Shown: positions 44,601-52,314, numbered from the stretch's first letter. The stretch is 64,000 bases of DNA from Streptomyces sp. CG 926 (GCF_003148825.1 NZ_QGGZ01000013.1:186001-250000); one strand, 5' to 3'. Notes: generated by a model not told the origin, from the letters alone. A program made the numbers and translations.

Positions 44601-45161
44601 GACTGGCCGTACGAGCGGACGTGCCCGGAGTTCGGGAAGCCGTCCGCGAGCACGTCCGTCGCACCGGCGGCCGGGGCAGGGTCGGCCACGCCCGTAGCGC
44701 CCGGCCCCGGTTCCCCCACGGACTCCTCTCCCGGCCCGGCAGCCTCCTCGGCGACCCCGACCCGGACGGCCGCACCCGAGCCGACGCGGACCCCTCCCAC
44801 CGCCCCGTCCGGCGAGTCCGCCGGTGCGCACCCGCCGGGCTCCGTACCCACAGGCACGGGCGGCTGTACGCCGGGGCGGAGCGAGCTGTACCGCTGCACC
44901 GTCGGCAAGCGGGACGGCGCCCCCTACCAGGACACCCCGTCCGGAAAGCCCCTGGAGGGAACGGTCACCCAGGGCGAACATCCGTTCCGCTGCCAGAAGC
45001 GGGGACCGGCACACACGTACGGCGCCTTCCACAACGACTGGTGGGCCCGGGTCGTCCTGCGCGAGGCGACCGGGGACGGCGGCTGGGTCAACGCCGTCTA
45101 CCTGTCGGGGGGTGCCAACGACGAGCCGGTGCCGGGACTGCCGGTCTGCACGACGGGTTGA
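41700..45161 (+). CDS. TIR-transmembrane-beta-propeller receptor-like protein
   Basis: This 1153-aa protein starts at ATG 41700 behind AGGGGGA. Residues 24-195 are a TIR domain: YDAFISYTHKPDHAMAKAIQ, LRVFRDEETLYNTG, SRYLILVASPASAEAPYVRT then ELAYWL, with Glu105 in the position of the NAD-cleaving Glu of catalytic TIRs. A basic stretch, one membrane helix (213-233) and a short coiled coil follow. Residues 300-960 hold WD40-like propeller repeats (VKAVRFSPGGARAGTVDGLG then AVRVWA). A Pro/Ser/Thr-rich linker (985-1045) leads to a last 100-residue Cys-containing domain. With the N-terminus inside, the propeller and the Cys-rich end would be outside, so this could be a sensor with an internal NADase-type TIR effector. 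Activity is unproven. Confidence 0.85.
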   Translation: MPDEGLPAAATEDAGPAAPVVEDYDAFISYTHKPDHAMAKAIQRGLLSLGRKAWRAPSLRVFRDEETLYNTGNLPTTLQRHLDRSRYLILVASPASAEAPYVRTELAYWLANKPCERILIAVAGGGISWPQQNTDFDWTESTALANDVFAGKFTETPLWSDFRGLTDKKGQPLTLRDDRFLDQIAKLGARLHGVQKEQLVSIERRNQRNALRLAWSVAALLLALAVTAGLLYFEADEQRKEAELRAREATSRRLAALSRTVQGKDGSLQYLLAAQAQRMAATTEARGALFEAAAGSDRQRVLQGTQSLARLVGHEQGVKAVRFSPGGARAGTVDGLGAVRVWATGAAGDPVAVPGLKEPRLTFTADGEFVVSDGSRLQWRDAVSGAVRENRDLGFVPAHIEWLGSGRTVLAAGPDGTVVAARPDGGTDRAPDSGSSAVTFLGSPAHAEVAVVATADGAVTVRRKKDLAVEARWKLDPGAGRPVAVSADGSRIAVLDDAARQPARDAVGVPVVSVRSTKDGKQVGLVRTSEYYIPKDAAFIGGSSRVVVVTSGGVDGAPGQLLTADPAKDEPATSPGVAVPTTAFTVRSSDDGRRVLVGGGDPTAYVNAIGPQDADFGASVLPEGITPVLPLSVAGATGRIVVRQKGEVGFADIGTGKPGATVKTTMVTAGERAAISTNGRWLITPTGDVFDLQDPAAPERTGQIPKPVGGLDFDGSGDRVAYVAGPEDLVVADLPSLAVQHGSAGRRLCSASPCQAVVALSPDGQLLAVRTESENGTSGKLPPGADPADSPADYGRTPLVLISLRDGWNVRAVLDLAEPGPVEFQDDRTLLVQAGTSLLTVDAAAPTKPPVTRSADQQGAWSFGAGRADKDLAIAGQCKVSLTDPLTWGEIATVPYDGVHTDGGCDAAFAAWAGETLLTHDGGDCYQPASGECPLRRWNTRAEQLVPRVCALAARNLTAGEWSQYLPDWPYERTCPEFGKPSASTSVAPAAGAGSATPVAPGPGSPTDSSPGPAASSATPTRTAAPEPTRTPPTAPSGESAGAHPPGSVPTGTGGCTPGRSELYRCTVGKRDGAPYQDTPSGKPLEGTVTQGEHPFRCQKRGPAHTYGAFHNDWWARVVLREATGDGGWVNAVYLSGGANDEPVPGLPVCTTG

Positions 45162-45223
45162 GCGGGGTGGCTCTGTCCGGCAGGTGTACCCGGGCGGGGT
45201 GGCCGGCGTCGCCCGGCGGGCTT

Positions 45224-45239
45224 GGCCGGCTCGCCGGCC
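45224..45239. terminator. GC-rich hairpin between convergent genes
   Basis: GGCCGGCTCGCCGGCC forms a 6-bp perfect stem with a CTCG loop. It lies 63 bases after the TIR-propeller stop and 155 bases before the end of the convergent ABC ATPase gene. No T-tract follows, so it is only a candidate terminator. The rest of 45162-45393 shows no gene. Confidence 0.4.
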
Positions 45240-45393
45240 GGGGCGCCGTCCACGTCGGTCTTGGGCCTCGACACCCGGTGGTCGGGGCGGTGTCGGGCCC
45301 GGACGCCACGCCCCCGGCATCCGTATGCCGGCGGGGCAGCACGCGCCGGCCCGACGGCCGCCGCGTGCTGACCCAGCTGTGCGGCTCGATCCC

Positions 45394-46266
45394 TCAGTCC
45401 GTGCGCACGGCTGGTTGCCCTCCCTTCAGGGCCTCGCCGAGCGGCCGTTCGGGGCCGGGCACGATGCTGATGAAGGGCACGCCGGTGCGCGGGTGCTCGA
45501 CGATCTCGGCTTCGACCCCGTACACGTCGGACAGGAGCCGTGCCGTGAGGACCTCCTCGGGCTTCCCGGTGGCGATGACGCGGCCGCCGGCCATGACGCA
45601 GATCCGGTCGCAGAAGGCCGCGGCCAGGTTCAGGTCATGGAGCGCCACGACCGTGGTGACCCCGAGCCGTCTCACGAGCCGTAGGGCGGCGAGCTGGTGG
45701 CGCAGGTCGAGATGGTTGGTCGGCTCGTCCAGGACCATGGTCCCCGTGCGCTGGGCGAGCGCGCGGGCGATCAGGACCCGCTGCTTCTCGCCGCCCGACA
45801 GCCGGTCGAACGGAGCATGCGCGAGGTCGGAGACGTGCAGTTCGGCCAGGGACCGCGTGATGATGTCGCGGTCGTCCGCGTCGTCGCCGGCGAAGGCCCG
45901 CTTGTGCGGGGTGCGGCCCATGGCGACCACGTCGTACACCGTCAGTTCGAAGTCTCCGGACGTCTCCTGCAGTACGGCCGCGAGGCGCTGCGCGAGCCGC
46001 TTGCCGGGCATCCGCCAGACGTCCTCACCGTCGAGCAGGATCCGGCCGGAGGTGGGCCGCAGCGCCCGGTAGAAGGTGCGCAGCAGGGTGGACTTGCCGG
46101 CGCCGTTGGGGCCGACCAGGCCCACGACCTCCCCGGGCGCCACGTGCAGGGACACCCCGTCCACAAGCGGCCTGCCGTTCACGACGACGCTGACGCTCTC
46201 GGCGTCGAGCGCGCCGGGCTCGCAGGCGGAGGCGGAGTCGGAGACCGACCGGGATCGGTTCGTCAC
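45394..46266 (-). CDS. ABC importer ATP-binding protein (FecE/BtuD type)
   Basis: This 290-aa protein starts at GTG 46266, overlapping the permease stop by 4 bases. It has LVGPNGAGKSTLLRTFYRAL (Walker A), the Q-loop region LAAVLQETSGDFELTVYDVV, DRLSGGEKQRVLIARALAQR (signature), TMVLDEPTNHLD (Walker B) and the switch His in VVALHDLNLAAAF. The TVYDVVAMGRTPH segment and the C-terminal EEVLTARLLSDVYGVEAEIV are typical of FecE/BtuD-class ATPases that energise import of siderophores, haem or corrinoids. It is the last gene of a binding protein-permease-ATPase operon. Confidence 0.9.
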   Translation of the reverse strand: MTNRSRSVSDSASACEPGALDAESVSVVVNGRPLVDGVSLHVAPGEVVGLVGPNGAGKSTLLRTFYRALRPTSGRILLDGEDVWRMPGKRLAQRLAAVLQETSGDFELTVYDVVAMGRTPHKRAFAGDDADDRDIITRSLAELHVSDLAHAPFDRLSGGEKQRVLIARALAQRTGTMVLDEPTNHLDLRHQLAALRLVRRLGVTTVVALHDLNLAAAFCDRICVMAGGRVIATGKPEEVLTARLLSDVYGVEAEIVEHPRTGVPFISIVPGPERPLGEALKGGQPAVRTD

Positions 46267-47360
46267 CGGGCCGCCTTCCGTCGCATGAGCCAGAGGAAGA
46301 ACGGGCCGCCGACCAGGGCGGTGAGGATGCCGACGGGTATCTCCTCCGGGCTCATCAGCGTGCGCGCCGCCAAATCGGCGCTGATCAGGAAAGCAGCTCC
46401 CAGCAGAGCTGCGGCGGGCAGCGCCCGGCGGTGGTCGGCGCCCACGAGCAGCCGCACCACGTGCGGCATGATCAGCCCGACGAAACCGATCTGTCCGCTG
46501 ACCGCGACGATCGTGCCGATCATCAGGGCCACCAGCGTGAACAGGGCGCCGCGGAAGCGGTGGACGTCCAGTCCGAGGGCTGCCGCGGCCTCCTCCCCGG
46601 CCAGCAGCAGGTTGAGCGGACGGCAGACGCCGATCAGCACGGCCGCGCCGGTCAGTACGGCGCCCACCGGGATCCACACCGTGGTCCAGGTGGTGCCCGC
46701 GAGTCCGCCGAGCATCCAGCGCAGCGCCGACTGCGTCTTGTGCGGGTCGTTCGAGGTGACGATCAGGAAGCTCGCCAGCGCCGACAGCACCTCGGCCATG
46801 GCCACACCCGCCAGGACCAGGCGCACCGTCGTCATCCGCCCACCGGAGCGGGCCAGGAAGTACACCGCGAGCAAGGCGGCCAGGGCGCCGCAGAAGGCGG
46901 CCACCGGCAGGGTGAACAGCCCGAACACCGTCAGATTCAGTACCAGGACCAGCACCGCGCCGACCGACGCGCCCGAGGACACCCCCAGCAGCATCGGGTC
47001 GGCCAACGGGTTGCGGACCAGGGCCTGCAGTGCCATACCGGCAACCGACAGTCCCGCGCCGACCACGCCCGCCAGCAGGACCCGCGGGAGGCGGACATCG
47101 ACGACGATCGTCTCGCGCACCGGCGTCCACGTGGGATCGACGAGGGTCGGGTGTACGCGATGCAGGAGGATGCCCCACACCTGATCGGCGGGCACACTGA
47201 TCGACCCCACCGCGATGCCCGCCGTGCCGGCGCAGGCCACCAGGACGGCGAGGACGGCGAGTACCACGCCGTACGGGATGCCGGGCCGCCCCGCGCGGGC
47301 GGTCCGGCCGCTGCCGTCGACGCCGGCCGCCTCGATCGCACGGGTCTTGACGTCGGTCAC
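46263..47360 (-). CDS. FecCD-family ABC importer permease
   Basis: This 365-aa protein starts at ATG 47360, overlapping the stop of the binding-protein gene by 4 bases. About ten hydrophobic segments are present. RLPRVLLAGVVGAGLSVAGM then ALQALVRNPLADPMLLGVSS GASVGA is the hallmark cytoplasmic/membrane block of BtuC/FecCD permeases (quoted in two parts), and GFVGLIMPHVVRLLVGADHR is the coupling region. It would act as a homodimer with the ATPase encoded next. Substrate class (siderophore, corrinoid, F420 precursor) is not decided by the permease sequence. Confidence 0.9.
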   Translation of the reverse strand: MTDVKTRAIEAAGVDGSGRTARAGRPGIPYGVVLAVLAVLVACAGTAGIAVGSISVPADQVWGILLHRVHPTLVDPTWTPVRETIVVDVRLPRVLLAGVVGAGLSVAGMALQALVRNPLADPMLLGVSSGASVGAVLVLVLNLTVFGLFTLPVAAFCGALAALLAVYFLARSGGRMTTVRLVLAGVAMAEVLSALASFLIVTSNDPHKTQSALRWMLGGLAGTTWTTVWIPVGAVLTGAAVLIGVCRPLNLLLAGEEAAAALGLDVHRFRGALFTLVALMIGTIVAVSGQIGFVGLIMPHVVRLLVGADHRRALPAAALLGAAFLISADLAARTLMSPEEIPVGILTALVGGPFFLWLMRRKAAR

Positions 47361-48346
47361 CGGACGCGGTCCGGGTGGAGCTGCTTCGCCAGCGATTCCA
47401 CGGCCGAAGGCATCCGGACGCCGAGGACCGTCGAGGACAGCGGCAGGACCGCGAACCGCTGGTTCTTGATCGCGGGTACGTCCTTCAGCGCCGGGTGGGC
47501 GAGCAGGAACTTCTTCTTGTCCTCGACGGACCGGTCGCCGTAGTCGTAGATGACGATCGCTTCCGGGGCGCGCTCGGCCACCTGCTCGAACGAGACGTCA
47601 CCGAAGGCCTTGTCGAGGTCGCCGAAGAGGTTCGCACCGCCGGCCCGGCGGATCATCTCGTTCCCGATGCCCTTGCCGCCCGCGGTGAAGGCCGTCTTGT
47701 CACCGCTGTCGTACACGAAGAGCTTGACGGGGGTGACCCCGGCGAGTTGGGTCTCGACCTTGTCGAGGGTGGCGTGCAGCTTCCCCAACCGCTCCTCTCC
47801 CCGCTCCGGTACACCGAAGATCTTGGCGAGAGTACGGATCTCCTCGTCCATGGAGGCGACGGTCACGGGGCCGGTGGGGCACTCCTCGGTGTTGAGGTGG
47901 GTGTCGATCCCGGCCTTGGCGAAAGCGGCGCGGCTGCGTCCTTCCTTCTCGTCGAAGGTGGAGGACCATCCGCCGTAGACGAAGTCGGGCTCGGCCTCCA
48001 ACAGCACCTCGAAGGAGGGGTATTCCTTGGAGATGACCTTCACGCTGTCGTATGCGGCCTGGTACTCGGGGAGGATCTTGTCGTCCAGGTAGCCCGTGCC
48101 GACCATCGACTTCTCCACGCCGAGCGAGAGCAGGGCCTCGGTCGCGTGCTGGTTCAGGGAGACGGCGCGCTGCGGCGGACGCCGGTAGGTGGTCTTCACG
48201 CCACAGTTGTCGATCGTGACCGGAAAACCCTTGGCGGAAGGACCCGCCGACGAGGTTGCGGAGGGGGTGTTCCCGCCTCCGCAGCCGGATATCAGCACGG
48301 CCAAGGCGCATGCGGACAGCAGGGATTTCAGGTGGTTGCGGGGCAT
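47357..48346 (-). CDS. Substrate-binding lipoprotein of the FecCD-type importer
   Basis: This 329-aa protein starts at ATG 48346; a longer frame upstream lacks support. The N-terminus is a lipoprotein signal (SLLSACALAVLISGC, lipid-modified Cys22). The mature part reads VTIDNCGVKTTYRRPPQRAV then SLNQHATEALLSLGVEKSMVGT and PSFEVLLEAEPDFVYGGWSS, the class III periplasmic-binding (TroA/BtuF-like) fold. The NCG...PPQRAV..N..ATE..L.LG pattern is shared by actinobacterial siderophore, corrinoid and putative F420-0 binding proteins, so the ligand is open. The promoter region carries a Nur-box-like palindrome, pointing to metal control. Confidence 0.85.
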   Translation of the reverse strand: MPRNHLKSLLSACALAVLISGCGGGNTPSATSSAGPSAKGFPVTIDNCGVKTTYRRPPQRAVSLNQHATEALLSLGVEKSMVGTGYLDDKILPEYQAAYDSVKVISKEYPSFEVLLEAEPDFVYGGWSSTFDEKEGRSRAAFAKAGIDTHLNTEECPTGPVTVASMDEEIRTLAKIFGVPERGEERLGKLHATLDKVETQLAGVTPVKLFVYDSGDKTAFTAGGKGIGNEMIRRAGGANLFGDLDKAFGDVSFEQVAERAPEAIVIYDYGDRSVEDKKKFLLAHPALKDVPAIKNQRFAVLPLSSTVLGVRMPSAVESLAKQLHPDRVR

Positions 48347-48473
48347 GGATGGTCCTCTCACCGCAGATGGATCCGATGTTCTGACACGCCTTCGTCGGTG
48401 GACTCGGCCGTGTCGGGGGTACCGCCGCCGGGCCTTTGGGAATCCGGCCGGTTCTGTGTCTCCTTCGAGCATT

Positions 48474-48508
48474 GTTGCAAATAATGTGCAACTGCATCTA
48501 TAAGGCAA
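48474..48508 (-). promoter_or_regulatory. Promoter overlapped by a Nur-box-like palindrome
   Basis: GTTGCA (48474-48479), 7 bases, TGCAAC (48487-48492) is a perfect palindrome. Read as TTGCAA-N5-GTGCAA it differs at one base from the streptomycete Nur (nickel-responsive Fur-family) box, given as tTGCaa-N5-ttGCAA. On the minus strand a -35-like TTGCCT (48503-48508) and -10-like CATTAT (48481-48486), 16 bases apart, place the -10 inside the palindrome, as expected for repression. The local AT-richness contrasts with the surroundings. It lies 128 bases upstream of the binding-protein start. No cobalamin riboswitch was found here. Confidence 0.5.
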
Positions 48509-48577
48509 TAAGCAGGGTAGGGTGGGCAGGGCTCGCGGGGGCGCAGCGGGTCATGCGCGGCGATGCGCGCGACGGCT

Positions 48578-49441
48578 TCAGGTGGTGCGTGAAGCGGCGG
48601 CACCGGGCCCTGTGGGTGATGTGTCCGGTACTTCCTCCGTCGTTCCACGAGGGGCGAAGCGGATGGGGGCCTGGAAGCGAGCCTTGCGGGCCGCACGGCG
48701 GAAGACCGTGAGGACGGCCGGGCCGGCCAGGCAGATGCAGATGAAGTTCGTGACGGCGCGGCCGGTGTCCCAGCCGAGGGAGGTGGCCAGGTCGAAGGCC
48801 AGGTAGCGCTGGAACTGCTCGGTGAAGGGGAGGCCCGGGAGGTAGGCGATGGAACTGTTGGGGTCGAGGGAGAAGGGCCAGAAGGAGAGGTTGAGAAGGA
48901 AGCCGAAGAGGTAGCCGGAGAGGGATCCGTAGGTGGCCAGGAGGGCGACCTCGCGGCGGCCGGTGGCCCGGGGGAGGAAGCCGGCGAGCATGCCGACGAA
49001 GGCGCAGCCGAACATCTGGTACGGCATCCACGGGCCCACGCCGCCGGTGATGAGGGCGGAGGCGAAGAGGGACGTGCAGCCCAGGGTGAACCCGAAACCG
49101 GGGCCGAAGACGCGGCCGGCCAGGACGAGGATGAAGAAGACGGTCTCGATGCCGGCGGTGCCCGCGCCCAGCGGGCGGATGGCGGCGTTGACGGCGGAGA
49201 GGACACCCAGCATGGCCAGGGCTTTGGAGTTGATGCCGCCCTCGGCGATCTCGGAGATCACCACGGAGAGGACGATCACGAGGAGCACGCCGAAGATGAG
49301 GGGCGGGGCGTAGTTGGAGCCGAACTTCCCCGGTGCGACGAGGAAGGGCCAGAAGAAGGCGACGATGCCAAGGAAAGCGGCCATGGCGATGACGGCCGCG
49401 GCCCGCGGCCGGATCCGGATGGCGGGGCTGAGCGCGGTCAC
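48578..49441 (-). CDS. ECF transporter substrate-binding membrane component (S)
   Basis: This 287-aa protein starts at GTG 49441, overlapping the ATPase stop by 4 bases. It has about six or seven hydrophobic segments (IAMAAFLGIVAFFWPFLVAP, LIFGVLLVIVLSVVISEIAE) and conserved loops GINSKALAMLGVLSAVNAAI, RPLGAGTAGIE and GGVGPWMPYQMFGCAFVGML. This is the pattern of energy-coupling-factor S components of the group found with cobalamin-regulated genes. It is the last gene of an operon headed by a cobalamin riboswitch, so vitamin B12 or a corrinoid precursor is the likely substrate. The C-terminal tail is polar and extended. Confidence 0.85.
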   Translation of the reverse strand: MTALSPAIRIRPRAAAVIAMAAFLGIVAFFWPFLVAPGKFGSNYAPPLIFGVLLVIVLSVVISEIAEGGINSKALAMLGVLSAVNAAIRPLGAGTAGIETVFFILVLAGRVFGPGFGFTLGCTSLFASALITGGVGPWMPYQMFGCAFVGMLAGFLPRATGRREVALLATYGSLSGYLFGFLLNLSFWPFSLDPNSSIAYLPGLPFTEQFQRYLAFDLATSLGWDTGRAVTNFICICLAGPAVLTVFRRAARKARFQAPIRFAPRGTTEEVPDTSPTGPGAAASRTT

Positions 49442-51129
49442 GAGGCGGTGTCCCTTCCTGTGTCCGTCCCTGTGTCCGTCCCTGTGTCCGTTCCGGTGTC
49501 GTCGCCGAGGGCTGCGACCGCTTGGGCGACGGTGAGGTACGGGAGCGGGGAGAGGATCTTGGCGGTCTGCGGGGCGAAGACGGGGGAGGCGACGATGACC
49601 TCGGTGGTGGGCCCGTCGGCCACGATGTCGCCCTCGGCCATGACGACGACCCGGTCGGCGGCACGGGCCACGAACTCGACGTCGTGCGTGGAGATCACGA
49701 CGGCCCGGCCCTCCGCGGCGAGGTCGTCGACGATACGGATGAGCTGTTCCTTGGCCCGGTAGTCCAGCCCCCGGGTGGGTTCGTCGAGGAGCATCACCCG
49801 CGGGGCGGCGGCGAGTTGGATGGCGAGGACCAAGGCCAGCTTCTGTCCCTCCGACAGGTCACGTGGGTGCGTGGTGTCGGGGATGCCGGGTGCGAGGCGA
49901 TCCAGAATGGCGCGGGCGGGGGTGCCGGTGGCGGTCACCGCCGATTCGGCGTCGGCTTGGTCGAGTTCCTGCTTCACCGTCTCCAGGTAGAGGAGGTCGG
50001 TGGGGGTCTGCGGGACCAGGCCCACGAGCCTGCGGGCCTCGGTGGCGGACAGCTTGCGGGGGTCGGCGAGCTCCGCCGTGTCCGTCGGTATGCGTACGGT
50101 GCCTGCCGCACGGGGTCCCGAGCCCTGGAGGGCCCAGAGGAGGGAGGACTTGCCCGAGCCGTTGCGGCCCATGAGGGCGGTGACCTCGCCACCGTGCAGG
50201 GTCAGGTCCACCTCGCGTACGGCCGGCACGCCCTGGTAGCTCACGGTCACGCCGCGGGCGGTGAGAAGGATGGGCCGGTCCGCGGCGAGTGGCGGGCGGG
50301 CCGGTCCGGGAGTGGTGCCGGTCAGCCGGGTGCGCACGGGGGCGGCGGCCCGGCGGGCGTCGCGGATGGAGAGGGGGAGCGGGTTCCAGCCGGCGGCGCG
50401 GCCGAGTTCGACGATGGGCGGGGCGATGGACGTCCTACGGAAGATCTCCGCGGGTGGACCGGAGACGACGCGGCCGTCGCCGGGGAGGTGGATGACGCGG
50501 TCGGCGTACTGGACCACGCGCTCCAGGCGGTGTTCGGCGAGGAGGACGGTGACGCCGAGGTCGTGGACGAGGCGGGTGACCGCGGCCAGGACCTCTTCGG
50601 CCGCGGTGGGGTCGAGCGCGGAGGTGGGCTCGTCGAGGACGAGGATGCGGGGGTGGGCGGTGAGTACGGAGCCGATGGCGACGCGTTGCTGCTGTCCACC
50701 GGAGAGTTCGTGCAGGGCGCGGTGGCGCAGGTCGGCGAGGCCGAGCAGGTCGAGGGTCTCCTCGACGCGTTTGCGCATGGTGGCCGGGGGTATCGCCAGC
50801 TGTTCCATCGTGTAGGCGAGCTCTTCCTCCACGGTGTCCGTGACGAACCCGTCCAGCGGATCCTGCCCCACGACCCCCACCACGTCGGCCAGTTCGCGCG
50901 GAGGGTGTGCGGCGGTGTCGCGGCCGTCGACGAGGACGCGGCCGGAGAGGGTTCCGCCGGTGAAGTGCGGGACGAGGCCGTTCACGGCGCCGAGGAGGGT
51001 GGACTTGCCGACACCGGTGTGGCCGACGACGAGGCAGAGTTCGCCCTCCTCGACCGTGAGGTCCACGTCCCGCAGGACCGGTTCTGCCGTGTCCTCGTAC
51101 TGGACGGTGACCTGGTCGAAGTGGATCAC
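49438..51129 (-). CDS. Fused ECF transporter ATPase (A-A')
   Basis: This 563-aa protein starts at GTG 51129 (GAGGAA upstream), overlapping the T-component stop by 4 bases. Two ATP-binding domains are fused: domain 1 has VVGHTGVGKSTLLGAVNGLV, ELSGGQQQRVAIGSVL and ILVLDEPTSALDPT; domain 2 has LMGRNGSGKSSLLWALQGSG, DLSEGQKLALVLAIQL (a variant signature, SEGQ) and VMLLDEPTRGLDYRAK. Both keep Walker A Lys and Walker B Glu. This is the EcfA1-EcfA2 fusion common in actinobacteria. The C-terminus carries a DTGTDTGTDTGTDTG tail encoded by a short tandem DNA repeat. Confidence 0.9.
   Translation of the reverse strand: MIHFDQVTVQYEDTAEPVLRDVDLTVEEGELCLVVGHTGVGKSTLLGAVNGLVPHFTGGTLSGRVLVDGRDTAAHPPRELADVVGVVGQDPLDGFVTDTVEEELAYTMEQLAIPPATMRKRVEETLDLLGLADLRHRALHELSGGQQQRVAIGSVLTAHPRILVLDEPTSALDPTAAEEVLAAVTRLVHDLGVTVLLAEHRLERVVQYADRVIHLPGDGRVVSGPPAEIFRRTSIAPPIVELGRAAGWNPLPLSIRDARRAAAPVRTRLTGTTPGPARPPLAADRPILLTARGVTVSYQGVPAVREVDLTLHGGEVTALMGRNGSGKSSLLWALQGSGPRAAGTVRIPTDTAELADPRKLSATEARRLVGLVPQTPTDLLYLETVKQELDQADAESAVTATGTPARAILDRLAPGIPDTTHPRDLSEGQKLALVLAIQLAAAPRVMLLDEPTRGLDYRAKEQLIRIVDDLAAEGRAVVISTHDVEFVARAADRVVVMAEGDIVADGPTTEVIVASPVFAPQTAKILSPLPYLTVAQAVAALGDDTGTDTGTDTGTDTGRDTAS
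49459..49494. repeat. Tandem 12-bp repeats at the 3' end of the ECF ATPase gene
   Basis: Three 12-bp units of TGTGTCCGTCCC run head to tail (49459-49470, 49471-49482, 49483-49494 with one mismatch), with partial units on both sides. In frame they encode repeated Asp-Thr-Gly-Thr in the last residues of the ATPase. The number of units could vary by slippage without breaking the frame. Confidence 0.8.
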
Positions 51130-52310
51130 TTGGGTTCCTCGGTGCGCTGTGCGGGGACGGTCGGCCGGGCGATTGGTGCCGGGGGAGGAGCCAGGAAGCC
51201 CGCAGTGCCGGCCAGAAGGATCGCGGCTGCCGGGACCAGAGGCAGGGTCGGCCAGCTGAGCGGATAGATGGAGGGGTTCAGCTCGGCCGCGTTGAAGCCG
51301 ACGTTGGCGAAGAGGAGCACGGCGGACAGCACTCCGCAGCCGGCCACGGCCCATTCGGCGGCCCGCCACGGGTCGGGCCGGTAGGTGGTGCGGGTGATGC
51401 GACGGCCGCCCAGGCGCAGCCCCGCGAAGCAGAGGAGGGCGCCCGCACCCATGGCGGGCAGACCGAGCAGTGTGGGGGCGGTGGCGTCGAGGAGCCCGTA
51501 CGCGCCGGCGCACAGGCCGCACATGCCGAGCAGCATGAGGGCTCCGGTGGCGTGGCGGGAGCGGCGGGTTGCGGTGCCGGCGCGGCCGTAGCCGCGGGAG
51601 TCCATGGCGGCGGCGAGGCGCAGGGATCGTTCGAGGGCGTCTTCGAGGACGGGGACGATGATGCCGCGCAGGGCCCGAAGCCCCTTCGAGCGGCCTGCCC
51701 GCAGGCGCTTGGCGCGGTGGACGCGCTGCACGCTCTGGACGAGCTGTGGGGCGACGCTGATGGAGACGGTGACGGCGACGCCGAGCTCGTACAGGGCGCC
51801 GGGCAGGACGCGCAGGGCGCGTTTGGGGTTGGCGAGGGTGTTGGCGGCGCCGATGCAGCACAGCATGCAGGCCAGCCTCAGTCCGTCGGTGGCGGCGGAA
51901 AGGAGGGCCTCCAGGGAGACGGGGCCGCCGAGTTGGATGCCCGCGTACCAGTCGGGGGTGGGGATGTGGGGGAGGGAGAAGAGGAAGTGGTCGCGCGGGG
52001 TGATGCCGGTGGCGAAGATCGCGCGGAAGGTCACGCGGATCGCGACGACGGTGAGGGCGAGGTACAGGTAGTACTTGAAGCCGCGGGCCCATGGTGCCTC
52101 GGTCCGGCGCATGGTGATGACGTAGCCGAGGACCGCCAGGACGAGGAAGAGCAGCAGTGGGTTGTTGGTGCGGCTGACGGCGGTGGCGAGGGCGAGGGCC
52201 CAGATCCACCAGGCGACCGGGTGCAGGGTGCGGGGCAGACGGCGGCCGCCCGCGTCCGGCGCGAGGCCGGACACAGGCGGCTTCGCCGCGGCCGTGGTGG
52301 TGCGTGGCAC
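51126..52310 (-). CDS. ECF transporter membrane coupling component (T)
   Basis: This 394-aa protein starts at GTG 52310, 4 bases after the preceding gene's stop. It has N-terminal and C-terminal hydrophobic segments around a cytoplasmic helical domain. The domain carries VAPQLVQSVQRVHRAKRLRA and ERSLRLAAAMDSRGYGRAGT, the ARG-type coupling motif (A.MDSRGYG) by which T components grip the ATPases. C-terminal helices (LMLLGMCGLCAGAYGLLDAT and others) make it longer than minimal EcfT. It lies between the secreted corrinoid-related protein genes and the fused ATPase in one operon. Confidence 0.85.
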   Translation of the reverse strand: MPRTTTAAAKPPVSGLAPDAGGRRLPRTLHPVAWWIWALALATAVSRTNNPLLLFLVLAVLGYVITMRRTEAPWARGFKYYLYLALTVVAIRVTFRAIFATGITPRDHFLFSLPHIPTPDWYAGIQLGGPVSLEALLSAATDGLRLACMLCCIGAANTLANPKRALRVLPGALYELGVAVTVSISVAPQLVQSVQRVHRAKRLRAGRSKGLRALRGIIVPVLEDALERSLRLAAAMDSRGYGRAGTATRRSRHATGALMLLGMCGLCAGAYGLLDATAPTLLGLPAMGAGALLCFAGLRLGGRRITRTTYRPDPWRAAEWAVAGCGVLSAVLLFANVGFNAAELNPSIYPLSWPTLPLVPAAAILLAGTAGFLAPPPAPIARPTVPAQRTEEPK

Positions 52311-52314
52311 GCGG

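Noticed and set aside
27000..45200. Search for mobile-element boundaries (transposase, integrase, tRNA attachment site) around the signalling island
   Set aside because: No integrase, transposase, tRNA or long direct repeat was found, so no mobile element is claimed.
43739..46072. 777-codon plus-strand frame overlapping the TIR-propeller end and the ABC ATPase gene
   Set aside because: Arg/Pro-rich shadow reading across two well-supported genes on different strands.
48430..48460. GGGAATCCGGCC-like run upstream of the FecCD-type operon that resembles part of a B12 box
   Set aside because: The other conserved riboswitch elements (GCTG..CGCAAC and the 3' element) are absent, so it was not called a cobalamin riboswitch.
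49459..49494. Tandem repeat considered as a CRISPR-like array
   Set aside because: The units are 12 bp, contiguous without spacers, and in frame inside the ECF ATPase gene.
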